Positions 9,010 through 16,474 of a stretch of DNA of 64,000 bases are shown here, in pieces. Every line of letters begins with the position of its first letter. Positions within the stretch are counted from its first letter, which is position 1. The notes under the pieces are model-generated. The model saw nothing but the letters and a program-made list of their open reading frames with translations. It was not told the origin of the DNA and did no database searches. The position numbers and the translations under genes are program-made. Origin of the DNA: Parathalassolituus penaei (GTDB lineage Bacteria > Pseudomonadota > Gammaproteobacteria > Pseudomonadales > Oceanobacteraceae); contig NZ_JAPNOA010000029.1 in the NCBI RefSeq assembly GCF_026626885.1, forward strand, positions 186,001-250,000, in the 5' to 3' direction.

Positions 9010-9513
9010 TTATTGATCCGTCAGGGTTTGTTCCGACTGATCCCGCCATGCCTGCCAGCGTTGCAAGGCCGCCAGCAATTCGTCCGAGTCTTGCTGGTTA
9101 CTGGCACTTTCGGCCTGCAAGGCCTGGAACCGGGACTCCAGCGCCTGGCGTCGTTCAGCCAGATCGGCATCACCGGATTTCAGACGAATAATGGCCTCAG
9201 CCAGTACCAGTCGCTCCTCATCCAGCTGCTGACGACGAGCCTCAAGACGGGCATTGCCCTCTTCCAGCCGGGCGACCTGCTCGTCCAGTTTCTGCAGCTG
9301 TTGACGCAATGTCTGACGCTGGGCATCCAGTGCCGCCATGCGTTCGGAGGCACGGCTTTTTTGCCACCATTGAATCGCCAACAGTGCCACCCCCAGAGTC
9401 AGTACTTGCCAACGCACACCAGCGGGCAGCCACAAACAGGCCAGCAGCAACAGCGCAAAGCCCAACAGCAGATCCAGATTATCGATCAACCAGATCGTTA
9501 CATGCATATCCAT
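9010..9513 (-). CDS. Membrane-anchored coiled-coil protein of the amidase operon
   Basis: The protein is 167 aa. Residues about 8-47 are hydrophobic (LDLLLGFALLLLACLWL, then WQVLTLGVALLAIQWW), enough for two short membrane passes or a hairpin anchor. A continuous charged coiled coil follows from about 52 to 150, with heptads of L, Q, E and R. Its start codon overlaps the stop of the upstream gene as TGATG at 9511-9515, so the two are probably translationally coupled. No family is recognised. A membrane anchor plus long coil, next to an amidase and a small membrane protein, is reminiscent of an inner spanin or of a scaffold for the amidase. Function is not assigned. Confidence 0.6.
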   Translation of the reverse strand: MDMHVTIWLIDNLDLLLGFALLLLACLWLPAGVRWQVLTLGVALLAIQWWQKSRASERMAALDAQRQTLRQQLQKLDEQVARLEEGNARLEARRQQLDEERLVLAEAIIRLKSGDADLAERRQALESRFQALQAESASNQQDSDELLAALQRWQAWRDQSEQTLTDQ

Positions 9514-10106
9514 CAGCCAGCTCCGGTCGGGTTGTCAGTCGAAGTTTTACGGGCACGCTCTAGACGACCGATAACCTGGTGCAGCGGATCACTCCCCAAA
9601 CCCATGATCAATCCGGTCAGCAGGGTCCCCAGCCATCCGGGAACACGTTCGGAGTTGAAATATACGTTGCTGCGGTTAATCACCCCATCCAGAGCTGCGG
9701 TCATCTCATTCATGGACTGCAACACATCAAACAGGTTGATGTTCAGGGTGAAGGCCAGTGCGATACCCAGCAACATGGCCAGAGAACGAATAACAATCTG
9801 CAGGGTGAGTGTACGGACTTTTTCAGCAGCGACGGCATTGACTCCCTCATAGCCGGGAACGGCATCCGAAAGATAATCCTCCAACGCGCCGCCCAGTTTC
9901 TCCTGCCAGTGCTGGCTCCGGCTTTTTTCAAGCTCCCGCGCCAACCGAACGGCCGAGCGGTTCCAGTAATCCTGCCAGCCGCACACAACGTCCAGATAGT
10001 TGTATACCGCCTTGAGAATCTCGATCAGACGCTCCAGCAGCAGGGTGTAAAATAGCAAGCTGCACAGCAGCACCAGCAAGCTGTTGTATTCCTGGGGTGA
10101 ATTCAT
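9513..10106 (-). CDS. Membrane protein paralogous to the amidase N-terminus (holin-like candidate)
   Basis: The protein is 197 aa with three hydrophobic segments at about 9-30, 103-128 and 158-178. Each is followed or preceded by matching blocks in the neighbouring amidase fusion: LLLERLIEILKAV here against LLVERSIEWLKSV there; IRSLAMLLGIALAF against IRLAPVAIGIILAG; LLTGLIMGLGSDPLH against LLSGVLIGGGSQPVH. Positive charges after segments 1 and 3 suggest N-out, C-in topology. The small glycine-rich third segment with G-S-x-P-x-H resembles what I recall from holin-like membrane proteins, but that comparison is from memory. The start overlaps the amidase stop by 4 nt (10103-10106). No database family is claimed. 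Confidence 0.6.
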   Translation of the reverse strand: MNSPQEYNSLLVLLCSLLFYTLLLERLIEILKAVYNYLDVVCGWQDYWNRSAVRLARELEKSRSQHWQEKLGGALEDYLSDAVPGYEGVNAVAAEKVRTLTLQIVIRSLAMLLGIALAFTLNINLFDVLQSMNEMTAALDGVINRSNVYFNSERVPGWLGTLLTGLIMGLGSDPLHQVIGRLERARKTSTDNPTGAG

Positions 10107-11431
10107 ACCGCCCTCCCAGTGTCTGGATAGAGGTAAGGACGCTGACGATAGGCCGCCAGTGCCTGACTCGCTTTGTCATCGTCCTGCCAGAAGCGGTAAT
10201 ACTGATAAACCCGCTCATTGAGTTCATTCCATGGGAAACGGCTGCCAGGACAAACAGTTGACGCCGTCGGCAAGGCTCGATGCGGGGTAATGCAGTCAGG
10301 ACGCTCGGCATCCAGATCGTACAGATGCATCCACAGGGCAATCAGACGAGCACCTGCATCGAGCTGCTGCGAGGTCGGCACGAGGTTGCCATAACGGCCG
10401 TCAGGATTGGCAAAGCGATCCTGCCCGTTATGAAAGTTACCGTGAAATGCCACGCCCAGCGTATGACGATTCTGGCCTTTGGCATGATTACCGGTACGAT
10501 CCCAGCGACAGAACGGCTGAATACTACCGTCCGGCATGATCACCGCGTGATAACCGGTCAGCCAGCCCTTGTGATTGAAGAACTCATCGGTAATGGCATT
10601 AAAACCAAGTGCACTGTGCATGGCCGTGTGGTGAACCACCACCTGATCCGGCCAACCCGACCGGAGATGCACAGTCTGAAGCGTGTCCGGACGCACACCA
10701 CCGCTGTACGGAATATCCCGCCACGCAAGATCGCCATCTGTCGATACGGCAGCTGGCTCACACCGGGGAGAACTTATGGTATTGCCAGCTTCGGATGTGG
10801 CGTTCGTCGGATCAGCCGCGAGTTGCCGTTTGGTCAGCAGGGTCAGCAACAAGTGAACCGGCTGGCTGCCGCCACCGATCAACACACCACTCAGGAGCGT
10901 ATCCAGCTGATTACGCAAACAGGCCCAGATCTCGCCACGCTGTAACAGAACCGCCGAGGATTCCACAGTCTGGCCAGTAAACAGGGCAACGAGATGCAGC
11001 TCAAACCAGCCGGCAAGGATAATACCGATAGCAACCGGAGCAAGACGAATAAAGAGATCCAGACGCGCCTGATTGAGGCTGATGACGGGCAAGGGTACGT
11101 GCAGAATGGGGGGACTTTGCTCAAAACTGCTGTCGGAACTGTCCTGGTTAACCACGACCGCCACGCTGTCGAGGGTCGCTTGTAACTGTCGGGCCGCACT
11201 CACCGGATCACTGTCGGTCGACACCTGCCACCGGGAAGCCAGCGCTTCAGCATGAGCACTGGCGCTGCCCACGGCCACGCTGGCAGCCGCGCCAGACTCA
11301 GCGGTGATCAGCTGGCGATAGGCCCGCTCCCGCACCGACTTCAACCATTCGATGCTGCGCTCCACCAGCAGAGAGGCACCGGCCGCTACAGTCAAGCCAT
11401 TGATAACCACCTCAAGGGGCACCTGAGTCAT
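10103..11431 (-). CDS. Membrane module fused to N-acetylmuramoyl-L-alanine amidase
   Basis: The protein is 442 aa. Residues 1-203 hold three hydrophobic segments (about 8-28, 125-151, 176-200) with a long polar loop between the first two. After a linker, residues about 245-410 form an amidase of the type-2/PGRP/T7-lysozyme fold. Visible features are VVVHHTAM (H267/H268), GYHAVIMPDG, HTLGVAFHGNFH, TPHRAL (H384) and VCPG (C394). These supply the His-His-Cys zinc site that cleaves the lactyl-L-Ala bond of peptidoglycan. The residue two before the cysteine is T, where T7 lysozyme has K. It is the first gene of a four-gene operon, with AGGA 8 nt before ATG 11431. Membrane fusion of this amidase class is uncommon. 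Confidence 0.8.
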   Translation of the reverse strand: MTQVPLEVVINGLTVAAGASLLVERSIEWLKSVRERAYRQLITAESGAAASVAVGSASAHAEALASRWQVSTDSDPVSAARQLQATLDSVAVVVNQDSSDSSFEQSPPILHVPLPVISLNQARLDLFIRLAPVAIGIILAGWFELHLVALFTGQTVESSAVLLQRGEIWACLRNQLDTLLSGVLIGGGSQPVHLLLTLLTKRQLAADPTNATSEAGNTISSPRCEPAAVSTDGDLAWRDIPYSGGVRPDTLQTVHLRSGWPDQVVVHHTAMHSALGFNAITDEFFNHKGWLTGYHAVIMPDGSIQPFCRWDRTGNHAKGQNRHTLGVAFHGNFHNGQDRFANPDGRYGNLVPTSQQLDAGARLIALWMHLYDLDAERPDCITPHRALPTASTVCPGSRFPWNELNERVYQYYRFWQDDDKASQALAAYRQRPYLYPDTGRAV

Positions 11432-11478
11432 ACACTACGTCCTGTAATTGTGAATATACAAGACTAACCTGTCGTTTA

Positions 11479-11489
11479 TGACACTGTCA
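11479..11489. promoter_or_regulatory. Perfect palindrome upstream of the amidase operon
   Basis: TGACACTGTCA is a perfect odd palindrome 48 nt before the amidase start and between that gene and the upstream terminator. Its position suits an operator for the operon promoter. It is short, and no regulator is identified. Confidence 0.3.
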
Positions 11490-11529
11490 GTAGCGACTCC
11501 CAAAATCAGCGACGTTCTGTCCAATAAAA

Positions 11530-11562
11530 AAGCCCCACATGCCAGAGGCATGCGGGGCTTTT
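11530..11562. terminator. Bidirectional intrinsic terminator after the decarboxylase gene
   Basis: A 14-bp stem with one mismatch (AAGCCCCACATGCC at 11530-11543, GGCATGCGGGGCTT at 11547-11560) and a 3-nt loop is flanked by A/T runs on both sides. It ends the minus-strand decarboxylase transcript and separates it from the amidase operon downstream. Confidence 0.85.
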
Positions 11563-11590
11563 GGAGATCATCCTGCCGGATTGGCCGAAA

Positions 11591-12754
11591 TCAGATCACG
11601 TAGCCTTGCAGCGGTGGGAAGCCGTTGAACTCGATGGCGCTGTAGGTGGTGGTGTATGCACCGGTAGAGAACCAGTACAAACGGTCACCAGAAGCCAGGT
11701 TCAGTGGCAGGTGATACTTGTACTGTTCGTACAGGATATCCGCGCTGTCACAGGTTGGGCCAGCGATCACACACTCTTCGGTTTCACCTTTTTTCTCCAC
11801 ATACAGTGGGTACTTGATGGCTTCGTCAGTGGTTTCGATGAAACCGCCGAACTTGCCAATGTCGGTGAACACCCAGCGGTGCAGACCAAAACGGGTCTTA
11901 CGGCTGATCAGAACCACTTCAGATACCAGAATACCGGCGTTGGCTGCCAGTGAACGACCTGGTTCCAGGATGATTTCCGGGAAGTTGTCGTCGAAGTCTT
12001 CTTTCAGGTAACGGGTGATTTCAGCCGCGTAAGTCTGCAGATCGTTGGTACGGCTGATGTAGCTGGCCGGGAAGCCGCCACCCAGGTTAACCATCTTCAG
12101 CTTGATGCCGTCTTCTTCTTCCAGACGCTCGAAGATCCACTTGACCTTGGCAATTGCAGAGTCCCACACGCCGATTTCGCGCTGCTGGGAACCTACGTGG
12201 AAGGAAATACCGTAAGGTACCAGACCCAGATCACGAGCCAGGATACACAGATCCAGAGCCATGTCGGTCTGACAGCCGAACTTGCGAGACAGAGGCCAAT
12301 CGGCAGTCTGTGCACCTTCTGTCAGGATACGTACGAATACGCGAGCACCTGGAGCCGCCTTGGCAATGTTGCGCAGGTCAGCTTCGGAGTCGGTAGCAAA
12401 CAGGGTAACGCCACGCTCGAAGAAATAACGAATGTCTTTCGCCTTCTTGATGGTGTTGCCATAGCTTACTCGATCACCGGTTACGCCCAGCGCCATTACC
12501 TTGTCCAGCTCGTAACGGGAAGCAACGTCGAAGTTACAGCCCTTGTCGCGCAGGATGCTCAGCAGTTCCGGAGCAGGGTTAGCCTTGACCGCATAGTAGG
12601 TCTTGGCATACGGGAAACAGGTCATCAGCTCGTCCAATTGACGAGTAAACAGCTGACTGTCCACTACCAGACAGGGAGTTTCCTTCTGGTCGGCAAATTT
12701 CTTGATGCGGGCGAATGTCTCGGCGTCGTAGTAGTCTTCTGGCTTAGTGAGCAT
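11591..12754 (-). CDS. PLP-dependent ornithine/lysine decarboxylase (alanine-racemase fold)
   Basis: This 387-aa type III (alanine-racemase-fold) basic amino-acid decarboxylase is cytoplasmic and makes putrescine or cadaverine. YYAVKANP carries the PLP lysine (about residue 58). Other conserved blocks are SFHVGSQQ, VNLGGGFPASY, EPGRSLAANAG, the catalytic-cysteine motif GPTCDSADILYE and GAYTTTYS near the C-terminus. Length and motifs fit the eukaryotic-like bacterial ornithine decarboxylases such as the Pseudomonas one; some members also take lysine, and the substrate-specificity helix was not resolved by eye. It is a single gene with an intrinsic terminator just downstream at 11530-11562. Confidence 0.88.
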   Translation of the reverse strand: MLTKPEDYYDAETFARIKKFADQKETPCLVVDSQLFTRQLDELMTCFPYAKTYYAVKANPAPELLSILRDKGCNFDVASRYELDKVMALGVTGDRVSYGNTIKKAKDIRYFFERGVTLFATDSEADLRNIAKAAPGARVFVRILTEGAQTADWPLSRKFGCQTDMALDLCILARDLGLVPYGISFHVGSQQREIGVWDSAIAKVKWIFERLEEEDGIKLKMVNLGGGFPASYISRTNDLQTYAAEITRYLKEDFDDNFPEIILEPGRSLAANAGILVSEVVLISRKTRFGLHRWVFTDIGKFGGFIETTDEAIKYPLYVEKKGETEECVIAGPTCDSADILYEQYKYHLPLNLASGDRLYWFSTGAYTTTYSAIEFNGFPPLQGYVI

Positions 12755-13162
12755 CAGGCTCGTTACCCCCTCTTACTGAAGTATTTATAACTGGCGACCT
12801 GCGGCTTCGTCATGACAGACCAGCGGTCTGGACGAATAGGATGCGCAAAGATAGGCGGTTTTACCCAAAGTAAAAGCAGTATTTTCTTGTCTTAACGATC
12901 ATACATACTCATGGACGCCATGAAGGCCCCTTATCGCCGCTTTTACTGGCCAATTTGTGCCATTCCCACGATCCATGCGGGCCCGGCAAGGTCAGTTCTA
13001 CCCATCCATCGCAACAGTTTAGCGAAGTCGTTGTGACAAAATGGCGTCCCTGATCGATAACAGTTATGAAATTTTCCATACCATTGCTGTTACTGACATT
13101 GGACAACAGACTGGTTTATCGTTCCCTTCCATTTTTTGCGCCGGTGTGGCGACGGACGACTC
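12755..13162. other. Intergenic region between divergent decarboxylase and ABC exporter
   Basis: About 400 bp between divergent genes should contain both promoters. A T-rich stretch near 12880-12900 and several partial -10-like boxes are visible, but no promoter could be assigned confidently. No riboswitch, tRNA or convincing small ORF was seen. Confidence 0.4.
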
Positions 13163-15007
13163 ATGTTCAAGTTTTTCGAAAGTCTGGTTAACCCCTTCCC
13201 ACCCGAGCTACCCGCTCAGCCGCCGCGCGGCGTTTTTGCGTTTTGTCGTCATTACAGCCGGGGCGTGGAAATTCCGCTGCTATTAATGTCACTGCTGACC
13301 GCAGCACTGGCCATTCTGGAAGTCTCCCTGTTCGGCTTTATGGGTCAGCTGGTTGACTGGTTAAGCAGCCACCAGCGTGAAACCTTTCTGGCCGAAGAAG
13401 GCGGCCACTTGCTGGTTATGAGCCTGTTGGTGCTGGTTGCCCTGCCGGTGCTGAGTTTTGTGCATTCTGCGCTGGTGCATCAGACCCTGTTGGGGAATTA
13501 CCCGATGAAAATCCGCTGGCTGGCGCATCGTTATCTGTTACGTCAGAGCCTGTCGTTTTACCAGGACGATTTTGCCGGGCGGGTCGCTACCAAGGTGATG
13601 CAGACGGCGTTGGCGGTGCGAGAAACCGTGATGAAACTGCTGGATGTGATGGTTTACATCCTCGTTTATTTCACCGCCATGGTCTGGACAGTCGCCAGCT
13701 CCGACTGGCGGCTCGTGTTGCCATTACTGGCGTGGCTGCTGATCTACATTGCGATCCAGCTCTATTTTGTACCGCGTCTGAAAGCGGTTGCCGTAGAACA
13801 GGCCGATGCCCGTTCCGGCATGACCGGCCGGATCGTCGACAGCTACACCAACATCCAGACCGTCAAACTGTTTTCCCACACCAGTCGTGAAACCGAATAC
13901 GCCCGTGCCAGCATGGACGATTTTATGACCACAGTGCACAAGCAGATGCGTCTGGTCACCCTGCTCAACCTTGCCGTGCAAGGCAGTAACTACCTGTTGG
14001 CGTTTGCTGTTGGTGCCGTGTCAATTTACCTGTGGCTGGGTGACGCCATCAGTGTTGGCGCCATTGCCATTGCCATCAGTCTGGCCTTGCGTATCAACGG
14101 CATGTCGCAGTGGATCATGTGGGAGGTTGGCGCCCTGTTTGAAAACCTCGGTACCGTTACCGATGGCATCAATACCCTTTCACGGCCACTCAGCGTGGTC
14201 GACAAGCCAGACGCACAGCCAATTCAGGTAACTCAGGGAGAAATTTGTCTGCAACAGGTGGACTTCCACTATCAGGGACTGGATGCCGATACCCACAAAC
14301 AGGTATTCGACAAACTCGACATTCATATCAAGCCGGGAGAAAAAGTCGGACTGGTGGGCCGCTCCGGCGCCGGCAAGTCCACTCTGGTGAATCTGTTGCT
14401 GCGTTTTTACGATATCGAGAGCGGCCGTATCCTGATTGACGACCAGGACATCACCGAGATCACCCAGGACAGCCTGCGTGCCAATATCGGCATGATTACC
14501 CAGGACACCTCGCTGCTGCACCGCAGCGTGCGTGACAACATTCTGTACGGTCGTCCAGACGCTTCGGAACAGGATCTGATTGCCGCTGCCCAAAAAGCCG
14601 AGGCCTATGATTTTATCCAGCAGCTGCATGATCCACATGGTAATCGTGGCTTTGATGCCCAGGTAGGTGAACGCGGAGTCAAACTGTCCGGCGGTCAGCG
14701 TCAGCGGATTGCCATCGCACGGGTGCTGCTGAAAGACGCACCCATCCTGATTATGGACGAAGCGACGTCAGCCCTGGATTCCGAGGTCGAAGCCGCCATT
14801 CAGGAAAGCCTGTATCGTCTGATGGAAAACAAGACGGTGATTGCGATTGCCCACCGCCTGTCCACCATCGCCGCCATGGATCGCCTGATTGTGCTGGATC
14901 AGGGTCGCATCGTTGAACAGGGCAGCCACAAGGAACTGCTGGAACAGGGCGGTATTTATGCCCAGCTGTGGGCCCACCAGACTGGTGGATTTATCGGCGA
15001 GGCCTAG
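13163..15007 (+). CDS. ABC exporter, fused permease and ATPase (MsbA/MDR-like half transporter)
   Basis: The protein is 614 aa. Residues about 30-320 form the six-helix type IV exporter membrane domain. Residues about 360-605 form the ATPase with Walker A GRSGAGKST, Q-loop MITQDTSLLH, signature LSGGQRQRIAIARVL, Walker B ILIMDEATSALDS and H-loop AIAHRLST, all intact, so a homodimer should be active. The substrate cannot be read; MsbA-like lipid export or drug export are both possible, but the usual msbA partner lpxK is absent. The start is ATG 13163 (MFKFFESL); an upstream in-frame codon at 13136 is less likely. Its TAG stop shares the palindrome CTAG (15004-15007) with the stop of the convergent crotonase gene. 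Confidence 0.9.
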   Translation: MFKFFESLVNPFPPELPAQPPRGVFAFCRHYSRGVEIPLLLMSLLTAALAILEVSLFGFMGQLVDWLSSHQRETFLAEEGGHLLVMSLLVLVALPVLSFVHSALVHQTLLGNYPMKIRWLAHRYLLRQSLSFYQDDFAGRVATKVMQTALAVRETVMKLLDVMVYILVYFTAMVWTVASSDWRLVLPLLAWLLIYIAIQLYFVPRLKAVAVEQADARSGMTGRIVDSYTNIQTVKLFSHTSRETEYARASMDDFMTTVHKQMRLVTLLNLAVQGSNYLLAFAVGAVSIYLWLGDAISVGAIAIAISLALRINGMSQWIMWEVGALFENLGTVTDGINTLSRPLSVVDKPDAQPIQVTQGEICLQQVDFHYQGLDADTHKQVFDKLDIHIKPGEKVGLVGRSGAGKSTLVNLLLRFYDIESGRILIDDQDITEITQDSLRANIGMITQDTSLLHRSVRDNILYGRPDASEQDLIAAAQKAEAYDFIQQLHDPHGNRGFDAQVGERGVKLSGGQRQRIAIARVLLKDAPILIMDEATSALDSEVEAAIQESLYRLMENKTVIAIAHRLSTIAAMDRLIVLDQGRIVEQGSHKELLEQGGIYAQLWAHQTGGFIGEA

Positions 15008-15816
15008 CGATCACGAAAGGGCTCCGGCTTGCCATCCCGCCGGAGCCCATTACGCACCGCCAGACGCTGGTTATAACGCCCAAGCAAACGCATCTGGGTC
15101 CAGCGCTCCCGCCACAAGGCGCGCCACTCACCGGCTTTCCAGCCACGATTAAACAGAGACTTTACCGCCACAATCGCATGAGGAGATTTAGTAACGATTT
15201 GTTTGGCCAGTTCACGCGCTTCCGTCATAGGGTCATCACAGACACGGGTTACCAGCCCCAAACGCGCGGCTTCATCTGCCGCCACTACACGCCCGGTCAT
15301 GGCCAGCTCCCTGGCAACGTCTTCACGAACCAGTCGACTGAGGGTCACCAGCCCACTCATGTCCGGTACCAGCCCCCAGCGAATTTCCATCACCGATAAC
15401 TGGCAATCAGGGGCGGCCAGGCGAAAGTCTGCCGCCAGCGCAATTTGCAGCCCACCACCAAAACAGTTGCCATGAACGGCCGCAATCACCGGCACAGGCA
15501 AACGCCGCCAACACATGGCAACGCGCTGGGCAAGATTATCCCGCTGCCAGGGCCATTTCAGAAACAGACGTGGAATCATCCAGCGATCCTGTTGTACGGC
15601 TTTGAAATCCAGCCCGGCGCAAAACGATTCACCTTTGCCGACCAGAATGACGACCCGAATTGAACGATTGCGCTGTAATTGTCGGGCAGTGGCAACCAGC
15701 TGCTCAAACATGTGGCTATTCAGGCCATTATGTTTATCGGCACGATCAAGCCAGACCGTGGCAATACCATTGTCGATTTCACAGCGAACATAAACAGGAA
15801 CTGCAGGGGCAGACAT
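15004..15816 (-). CDS. Crotonase-family enoyl-CoA hydratase/isomerase
   Basis: The protein is 270 aa with the crotonase fold: oxyanion-hole blocks FCAGLDFKAV (about 65-74) and HGNCFGGGLQIALAAD (about 115-130). At the position of the first catalytic glutamate of enoyl-CoA hydratase the residue is Q124. The second glutamate is kept as E144 (MEIRWGL), and an aspartate sits eight residues later (D152, VPDMSG). That E/+8 D pattern resembles delta3,5-delta2,4-dienoyl-CoA isomerase, so isomerisation in fatty-acid oxidation is more likely than hydration. I start at ATG 15816 with GGAAG upstream; a longer frame reaching 15879 lacks a ribosome site. It is tail-to-tail with the ABC exporter gene. Confidence 0.82.
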   Translation of the reverse strand: MSAPAVPVYVRCEIDNGIATVWLDRADKHNGLNSHMFEQLVATARQLQRNRSIRVVILVGKGESFCAGLDFKAVQQDRWMIPRLFLKWPWQRDNLAQRVAMCWRRLPVPVIAAVHGNCFGGGLQIALAADFRLAAPDCQLSVMEIRWGLVPDMSGLVTLSRLVREDVARELAMTGRVVAADEAARLGLVTRVCDDPMTEARELAKQIVTKSPHAIVAVKSLFNRGWKAGEWRALWRERWTQMRLLGRYNQRLAVRNGLRRDGKPEPFRDR

Positions 15817-15954
15817 ATATAGCTTCCGTAATCGGCAGACACAGCAACAAATGCTGAACCCGATACCGATCGGCAGCAAGGGACAGTTTGGACAAAAGAA
15901 TACCGGCCACCCGTTATAGGGCAGCGAATATCCCGATTATCCGAACAGCAATGG

Positions 15955-15982
15955 CAAAAAAGCCGCTATTTAGCGGCTTTTC
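15955..15982 (-). terminator. Intrinsic terminator of the RRM protein gene
   Basis: AGCCGCTA (15961-15968) and TAGCGGCT (15971-15978) form a perfect 8-bp stem, extended by A:T pairs, and read into a U-tract on the minus strand. It lies about 20 nt after the RRM gene stop. Confidence 0.85.
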
Positions 15983-16000
15983 TGGTGTGCAGTGACGAAC

Positions 16001-16276
16001 TTATCGTGGACCACGAGGAGTACGTGGGCGCTCCTCACGTGGCTTGGCTTCGTTTACACGCAGCCCACGGCCATTCATATCCTTGTTATTCAGAGCTTCG
16101 ATAGCAGCAGTAGCGGCTGCATCATCGGCCATTTCCACAAAGCCGAAACCTTTGGAACGGTTGGTTTCGCGGTCGATGACTACAGTGGCCCGCCCTACCT
16201 CTCCAAACTCGGAAAACAGTGCAGACAGATCTTCTTTGGTTACGGAGTAAGGCAGGTTGCCCACGTAAATATTCAT
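16001..16276 (-). CDS. Small RRM RNA-binding protein
   Basis: The protein is 91 aa, a single RNA recognition motif with RNP2 IYVGNLPYSV at the N-terminus and RNP1 KGFGFVEM at about 42-49. A short Arg/Pro-rich basic tail follows. This is the architecture of bacterial and cyanobacterial Rbp proteins, often cold-induced, binding single-stranded RNA. I start at ATG 16276; a TTG two codons upstream is in frame but unlikely. Single gene with its own terminator at 15955-15982. RNA targets unknown. Confidence 0.88.
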   Translation of the reverse strand: MNIYVGNLPYSVTKEDLSALFSEFGEVGRATVVIDRETNRSKGFGFVEMADDAAATAAIEALNNKDMNGRGLRVNEAKPREERPRTPRGPR

Positions 16277-16474
16277 ACTCAAATTCCAGCAAAACGAAGA
16301 AAGGGTGATTTGTTCGTCCTACACCGACAAATAACTCAAATCACAAGATCATTTGCAGGCGGTAAACCGTGACTAACGCAGGGATTACAGTTCCGCAGAT
16401 TATTAAGCGTACAGGCCAATGTCAAAGAAGTTTTTATGACAATTCGGACCTGATGCACCACTTCGGCCAATCGC

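Noticed and set aside
8362-11431. Prophage
   Set aside because: Only lysis-like functions are present; no structural, replication, integration or regulatory phage gene lies on either side.
12909-13106. Possible 65-codon minus-strand gene in the decarboxylase/ABC gap
   Set aside because: No ribosome site precedes its ATG, no family is recognised, and it lies where promoters of two divergent genes are expected.
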